Positions 59,949 to 64,000 of a DNA stretch of 64,000 nucleotides are shown one piece after another (the stretch's first letter is position 1; every line of letters starts with the position of its first letter). The DNA is from Amycolatopsis nalaikhensis (GTDB taxonomy: Bacteria > Actinomycetota > Actinomycetes > Mycobacteriales > Pseudonocardiaceae), in the NCBI RefSeq assembly GCF_030264295.1, contig NZ_CP127173.1, forward strand, positions 4,285,501 through 4,349,500, written 5' to 3'. A program made the position numbers and the translations under genes. The notes beneath the pieces were generated by a model. That model was not told where the DNA came from. It searched no databases and saw nothing but the letters and a program-made list of their open reading frames with translations.

Positions 59949-60507
59949 GTGAGACAGAAGCCACTGGAGGACGCCGACGAGGAACACCTCGTCCGGCGCA
60001 CGGCCAAGGGCGACCGCGCGGCGTTCGAGGAGGCTCTACCGCCGCACGTCGCCGTGGCTGGCCGTGCGCCTGCGCCGCCGGTGCGCCGACGAGCAGGTCG
60101 TCGCCGAAGTCATGCAGGAGACGTACCTCGCGGTCTGGCGCGCGGCGGGCTCGTTCGCGGGCACCGCGACCGGCGGCACGGCCGTCGGGTGGGTGTGGAC
60201 GATCGCCGCGCGGCGGCTGGTCGACGCGTTCCGCCGCCGGGCGCACCACGCCGAAGTACCGGCGGAGGTGGCGCTCGACGTCGCGCCGGTGCCGGCGGCG
60301 GAAGACGTCGCGCTGGCCGCGACGATGGGGGACGACGTCGGCGACGCGCTGCGCGACCTCGCCCCGGAGCTGCGGCAGGTGCTGCAGGCGATGGTGCTCG
60401 ACGGGCTGACCGTCCGCGAGACAGCCGTGCTGCTGGGACTGCCGGAAGGAACCGTCAAGACCCGCGCCCGCCGGGCGCGGATCGCGATGCGGGAGGCGTT
60501 GTCATGA
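59949..60507 (+). CDS. ECF-type RNA polymerase sigma factor, frame broken
   Basis: Start GTG 59949 (VRQKPLEDADEEHLVRRTAKGDRAAFEE). Then one extra base in GAGGCTC (60030-60036) shifts the frame. Restoring GAGCTC gives AAFEELYRRTSPWLAVRLRRR joined to CADEQVVAEVMQETYLAVWRAAGSF (sigma region 2). Region 4 follows: LRDLAPELRQVLQAMVLDGLTVRETAVLLGLPEGTVKTRARRARIAM. The corrected protein has 185 residues. As deposited, only an internal-start frame from 60064 encodes the rest. It overlaps the anti-sigma gene by 4 bases (ATGA). It probably directs transcription of this operon. Confidence 0.9.
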
Positions 60508-61313
60508 ACCATGCGTCGGATCGGCTCATCGCCGAGTACGCGGCGGGCGACGACCTCCCGGGCGACCGGCTGTGGGGCCTCGAAGCCCACCTCGAGACGT
60601 GCGCGCCGTGCCGGGCGCGGCTCGCGGAGGTGGCGTCCGTCCAGCCGGTGGTCGACGTCGTGTGGAACCGCCTCCAGATCGACATCCGGCTGCCGTCCGG
60701 CCCGGCCCACCCGGTGCCGGTGCGAGCGCGGCGCAAGCTGCCGTGGTGGGCCACCTGGGCCACCCCGGTGATGCTGCCGTGGCTGGGGATGATCGTGCTG
60801 GTCACGCTGCTCGCGCTGGTGTTCGACCAGATCGCGGGCTCGGTGCTGGACGTGACGGCGGTGCAGCTCTTCGCGCCGATGCTGCCGGTGCTCGGCGTCG
60901 CCGCGTCGTGGGCGCGGGGGCTGGATCCGGCGTACGAGGTCGTCGTCGCGACGCCGCGGGCCGGGCTGTACCTGATCGCGCGGCGGACGCTGGCCGTGCT
61001 CCTCGTCGTCCTGCCGGTGCTCGGGATCGCCGGCTGGCTGACCGGCACGGCCCTCGCGCTCTGGCTGCTGCCCAGCCTGGCCTTCACCACGGGGACGCTC
61101 GCGCTGGGCGGCCTGATCGGCGTCGCCCGGGCGGCGTACGCGCTGGTCGCGGTGTGGGTCGCGGGGCTGGTGCTGCCCACACTGGCGGCCCACCAGCCGA
61201 CGTTTGCGCTCACCACCGGCGCGCTGCCGGTGTGGGCGGGGATCTTCGCGTTGACGACGGTGGTCGTCGCCCTGCACAAGGGCGCGTTCACCCGGCTCGG
61301 CGCGCGAAACTAG
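60504..61313 (+). CDS. Zinc-finger anti-sigma-like membrane protein
   Basis: 269 residues. The N-terminal anti-sigma zinc finger (zf-HC2) shows in RLWGLEAHLETCAPCRARLAEV, giving the HxxxCxxC motif at about residues 30-37. About six membrane helices follow (VMLPWLGMIVLVTLLALVF; VQLFAPMLPVLGVAAS; TLAVLLVVLPVLGIAGWL; LALWLLPSLAFTTGTLALGGLIG; ALVAVWVAGLVLPTL; LPVWAGIFALTTVVV). It would hold the sigma factor at the membrane. The many helices instead of one suggest that it is also part of, or evolved from, the neighbouring transporter. Confidence 0.87.
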   Translation: MNHASDRLIAEYAAGDDLPGDRLWGLEAHLETCAPCRARLAEVASVQPVVDVVWNRLQIDIRLPSGPAHPVPVRARRKLPWWATWATPVMLPWLGMIVLVTLLALVFDQIAGSVLDVTAVQLFAPMLPVLGVAASWARGLDPAYEVVVATPRAGLYLIARRTLAVLLVVLPVLGIAGWLTGTALALWLLPSLAFTTGTLALGGLIGVARAAYALVAVWVAGLVLPTLAAHQPTFALTTGALPVWAGIFALTTVVVALHKGAFTRLGARN

Positions 61314-61324
61314 GGAGGAAGACC

Positions 61325-62128
61325 ATGCGTGCTGTCGAAGCCGCCGAGGTCGCGCCTACGGCCTACGCCTGGGAAATCCAGGCCGAAGGGCTGAAGGTGC
61401 GGGTCGGCCGCAGGAAGCTGGCCGTGGACGGGGTGGACCTGTCGCTCGGCAAGGGGGTGCACGGCCTGCTCGGGCCCAACGGCGCGGGCAAGACGACGCT
61501 GATCAGGGCGCTGGCCACGGTGCTCCGCCCCGCTTCGGGGAGCTTGACGCTGCTCGGGACCGCGGCCGGGGTGGCCACCGGGCAGCGCGCCCTGCGCCGC
61601 CGGATCGGGTACCTGCCGCAGAACTTCGGGTTCTACAAGCGGTTCACCGTCCGGGAGTTCGTCGAGTACATGGCGTGGCTCAAGGAAGTGTCCAAACCGG
61701 ACATCCCCGGTGCGGTGCAGCGCGCGATCGAGCGGGTGGGGCTCGCCGACCGCGCGGACTCCCGGATGAAGACGCTGTCGGGCGGCATGGTCCGGCGGGT
61801 CGGGATCGCGCAGGCGATCGTCAACGACCCCGACATCCTGCTGCTCGACGAGCCGACGGCCGGGCTCGACCCGGCCCAGCGGGTGCGGTTCCGCGAGCTG
61901 GTGCAGGAGCTCGGCCAGGACTCGTGCGTGCTGATCTCGACGCACCTGGTGGAGGACGTCGGGACGGCGTGCACGGACGTCGTCCTGTTCGCCGAGGGCA
62001 AGCTGGTGTTCCAGGGGACGCCGGACGAGCTGGCCGCGGCGGGCACCCCGGAGCACGTGGGGGACAGCCCGATCGAGCGCGGCTACTCGGCGCTGCTGAA
62101 CCACGAGCCGGGCAAGGGGGCGTGGTGA
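61325..62128 (+). CDS. ABC transporter ATPase
   Basis: 267 residues from ATG 61325 (ribosome site GGGAGGAAG). Walker A GPNGAGKTTLIRAL, Q loop YLPQNFGFYKRFTVREFVEYMAWLK, signature LSGGMVRRVGIAQAI, Walker B LLLDEPTAGLDP, switch His STHLVEDV. It is 11 bases after the anti-sigma gene and overlaps the next gene by 1 base (TGATG). Together with the next two membrane proteins it forms an ABC-2-like system controlled by the sigma/anti-sigma pair. Confidence 0.92.
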   Translation: MRAVEAAEVAPTAYAWEIQAEGLKVRVGRRKLAVDGVDLSLGKGVHGLLGPNGAGKTTLIRALATVLRPASGSLTLLGTAAGVATGQRALRRRIGYLPQNFGFYKRFTVREFVEYMAWLKEVSKPDIPGAVQRAIERVGLADRADSRMKTLSGGMVRRVGIAQAIVNDPDILLLDEPTAGLDPAQRVRFRELVQELGQDSCVLISTHLVEDVGTACTDVVLFAEGKLVFQGTPDELAAAGTPEHVGDSPIERGYSALLNHEPGKGAW

Positions 62129-63486
62129 TGATCTTCCGCATCGAACTGCGGCGCTCGATCGCGCCCTGGGCCGGGCTGGCGCTGGTCGTGGTGGCGCTCG
62201 GCTTCCTGTTCCTCCTGTCCGGGCCGTGGTGGAAGGTGCCGGCGCCGTGGACGGCGAACACGACGACGACCGCGCTGTGGCTGCGGTTCCTGCTGGAGTT
62301 CCTGTGGCCGATCGTCGTCGGCGCCGGCGCGATCCAGGGCATGCGCGACAGCCGTTCCGGCATGGTCGAGCTGCTGGCCACGACGTCGCGGCCGGGACGG
62401 CAGCGGGCGATCCGGCTGGCCGGCGCGGTGGGCCTGCTGAGCGCGCTCGGGTTCCTGCTGGTGTTCGGCGTCGGCTTGGTGGAGGTGCTCGGGCACGGCG
62501 GGTTCGTGTCCGCGAGCTTCGTGCCGGTCGTCTTCGTCGGCCTGCTCGCCATCGTGGCGGGCAGCTGGGCGGGCCTGGCGGCCGGGCGGCTGCTGCCGCA
62601 CCCGCTGACCGCGCCCGCGGTGGCCGTGCTGGCGCTGGCGGTGTCGATCCTGGCCTGGACGTCGCTCGAAGCGGCCGTGCTGGAGATGCCGTACAGCCGG
62701 TTCGCGTTGCTGGCGCCGCCCATCGGCCAGCCGGAAGGCTCGTTGGTGACGACGGCGGCTTCCGTGGACCTCGGGCAGGTGGTGTGGTTCGCCGGGCTGG
62801 CCGTGACCGGATTCCTCGTGCTGGCGGCCGACTCCGTGCGGGCCCGGCTGCTCGGGCTGCTGCCGCTGGTGGCCGGGGCCGCGATCGCGTTGCCGGTGTT
62901 CCCGGCTTCGGCGGACGGGCTCCTGGCCCTCGACCCGGTTGCCGCGGAGAAGGTCTGCGACGGGCCGATCTGCGTCAGCCGGGCGCACGAGGACAGGCTG
63001 GCCGCGTTGGCCGGGCCCGGCCGGGAAGCGCTGGCCTTGCTGGCGAAGCTGCCGGGGGCGCCGACGCGGATCGAAGAACAGCTGGCGCCGAACACCTTCA
63101 GCGTCCCGCCCGCCCGCGATCCCGGTGTCGTCTACCTGGACTTCCAGCGCCACACCCCCCTGCTCACAGCGGACGCGCGGGACCTGCGGCAGGCGGTGCT
63201 GTCCGGGGCCGGGCTGCCGTCGTGCGAACGGCCGAGCGCGGCCAGCCTGAGCGACCTGGGCGGCCGGATGATCGCGGCGGCCTACTTCACCGGTGAGCTG
63301 CGGTCGCTGCCCGAGTACACCCGGACCTGGTACGGCCGGAACTCCGAACCGGTCGAGCGAGCGTGGGCGAAGTTCCGCGCGCTGCCGCCGGAGGTTCAGT
63401 TCGCGCGGGTCGTGGCGCTGCGGCAGGTACTGCTGACTTGCCAGGGCGACCCGCTCGAGACGCTGGTGCCGGGGGCGCTGGAATGA
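62128..63486 (+). CDS. ABC-2-like membrane subunit with extracellular domain
   Basis: 452 residues from ATG 62128. About six membrane helices in residues 1-275 (SIAPWAGLALVVVALGFLFLLSG; FLLEFLWPIVVGAGAIQ; AVGLLSALGFLLVFGVGLVEV; VVFVGLLAIVAGSWAGLAAG; APAVAVLALAVSILAW; LGLLPLVAGAAIALPVFPAS). A C-terminal outside domain of about 170 residues has the disulphide-capable pairs VCDGPICV and SCERPS / LTCQGDP. I do not recognise that domain. The stop overlaps the next start (ATGA). Confidence 0.82.
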   Translation: MIFRIELRRSIAPWAGLALVVVALGFLFLLSGPWWKVPAPWTANTTTTALWLRFLLEFLWPIVVGAGAIQGMRDSRSGMVELLATTSRPGRQRAIRLAGAVGLLSALGFLLVFGVGLVEVLGHGGFVSASFVPVVFVGLLAIVAGSWAGLAAGRLLPHPLTAPAVAVLALAVSILAWTSLEAAVLEMPYSRFALLAPPIGQPEGSLVTTAASVDLGQVVWFAGLAVTGFLVLAADSVRARLLGLLPLVAGAAIALPVFPASADGLLALDPVAAEKVCDGPICVSRAHEDRLAALAGPGREALALLAKLPGAPTRIEEQLAPNTFSVPPARDPGVVYLDFQRHTPLLTADARDLRQAVLSGAGLPSCERPSAASLSDLGGRMIAAAYFTGELRSLPEYTRTWYGRNSEPVERAWAKFRALPPEVQFARVVALRQVLLTCQGDPLETLVPGALE

Positions 63487-64000
63487 GGTGGGCGACGCTC
63501 TACGCGCGTTCCCGGCAGGTCCCGGCGGCGTTCGCGGGCCTGCTGCTGGCCACGGCGGGCGTGTGGTTCTTGGCGCGCGACTCGTGGTCGCCGACGCCGG
63601 TCATGCTGACGCTGACGGCGGCGACGGCCCTGGCGGCGATCGCGCTCAGCGGCCAGGACCCGGACCTCGACCGCACCGCGGCGCTGCCGTGGCCGGTCCG
63701 CCGGTTCGCGCACCTGGCCCTGATCGGCGTGGCGGCCGCGGGCGCGGTCCTGGCGGTCCAGCAGCTGGGGGCGACGACTGTCGACATGTCGATCATCCTG
63801 CGCGACGCGGCGGGCCTGCTCGGGTTGACCGGCCTGGCGGCGACGGTCGCGGGCGGCCAGTTCGGCTGGACGCTCCCGCTGGTGTGGGCGGCCATCACGC
63901 CGTTCGTCCCGGACGACGGCACGACGACGAGCCACATCGTGGCGTGGATGGTGCAACCGGCGGCGACGTCCGCGGCGGCGTGGACGTCGGTGGTCCTGGC
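63483..64000 (+). CDS. Membrane protein, 3' partial (second ABC membrane subunit)
   Basis: ATG 63483 overlaps the previous stop by 4 bases; 172 codons are visible before the window ends. Hydrophobic segments: VPAAFAGLLLATAGVWFLA, VMLTLTAATALAAIAL, HLALIGVAAAGAVLAV, AGLLGLTGLAATVAGG, FGWTLPLVWAAITPF. The tight coupling and similar composition make it a partner of the membrane subunit upstream in the same ABC system. No family signature is seen in this part. Confidence 0.8.
   Translation, partial: MRWATLYARSRQVPAAFAGLLLATAGVWFLARDSWSPTPVMLTLTAATALAAIALSGQDPDLDRTAALPWPVRRFAHLALIGVAAAGAVLAVQQLGATTVDMSIILRDAAGLLGLTGLAATVAGGQFGWTLPLVWAAITPFVPDDGTTTSHIVAWMVQPAATSAAAWTSVVL

Overview
The window is high-GC, densely coded actinobacterial chromosome, most likely from Amycolatopsis or a close relative in the Pseudonocardiaceae. 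This is inferred from gene content and order: metG-tatD-rpf-rsmA(ksgA), ispE with an ABC-F ATPase, pth-rplY and prs-glmU near a tRNA-Gln, and mfd with a SurA-like lipoprotein and mazG. F420-type luciferase-like oxidoreductases, XRE/DUF397 pairs and frequent GTG/TTG starts with 4-base stop/start overlaps fit the same group. No plasmid, phage or CRISPR signature was seen.

Layout. 1-11 kb is an accessory polymorphic-toxin locus: a secreted LamG protein (5' end outside the window), a 2259-residue Rhs/YD-repeat protein ending in a Hint domain and a short toxin domain, a probable immunity gene, then a displaced second Hint-toxin cassette whose deaminase-like toxin is frameshifted in its catalytic motif, and a second candidate immunity gene. 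A remnant of the neighbouring TetR gene sits between the two cassettes. 11-16.9 kb holds a QsdR-like TetR/quinone oxidoreductase divergent pair with a palindromic operator, a PabB homologue, a degenerate GH25-like protein, and a PadR-controlled ABC exporter. 16.9-27.8 kb is core: metG, tatD, rpf, rsmA, a SAM-riboswitch-controlled MetN-like ATPase with a leader ORF, an IS5-type insertion sequence, ispE, an ASCH protein and an ABC-F ATPase. 27.8-41 kb has a membrane-anchored double-HTH regulator, a fatty-acyl-AMP-ligase-like enzyme, two small DivIVA-motif proteins, pth, rplY, a lipoprotein, prs, glmU, a GGDEF protein and tRNA-Gln. 41-52.6 kb is a mixed region: desaturase/TetR, a GHKL-ATPase/HExxH fusion, twin Nudix genes, an SDR, a PQQ-type sugar dehydrogenase lipoprotein, a hydrolase, a NarL-type two-component system, a methyltransferase, DedA, and an XRE/LLM divergent pair. 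52.7-64 kb has mfd, XRE/DUF397, a SurA-like lipoprotein, mazG, and a sigma/anti-sigma operon reading into an ABC transporter cut by the window end.

Two cross-cutting observations stand out. Four genes (pth, prs, the GHKL/HExxH gene and the ECF sigma gene) each carry one extra base inside what should be a GAGCTC hexamer. Because pth and prs are essential, this looks like a systematic consensus error (possibly linked to DNA modification) rather than gene decay. Separately, the toxin locus records a toxin-tip exchange, with the older tip left behind as an orphan.
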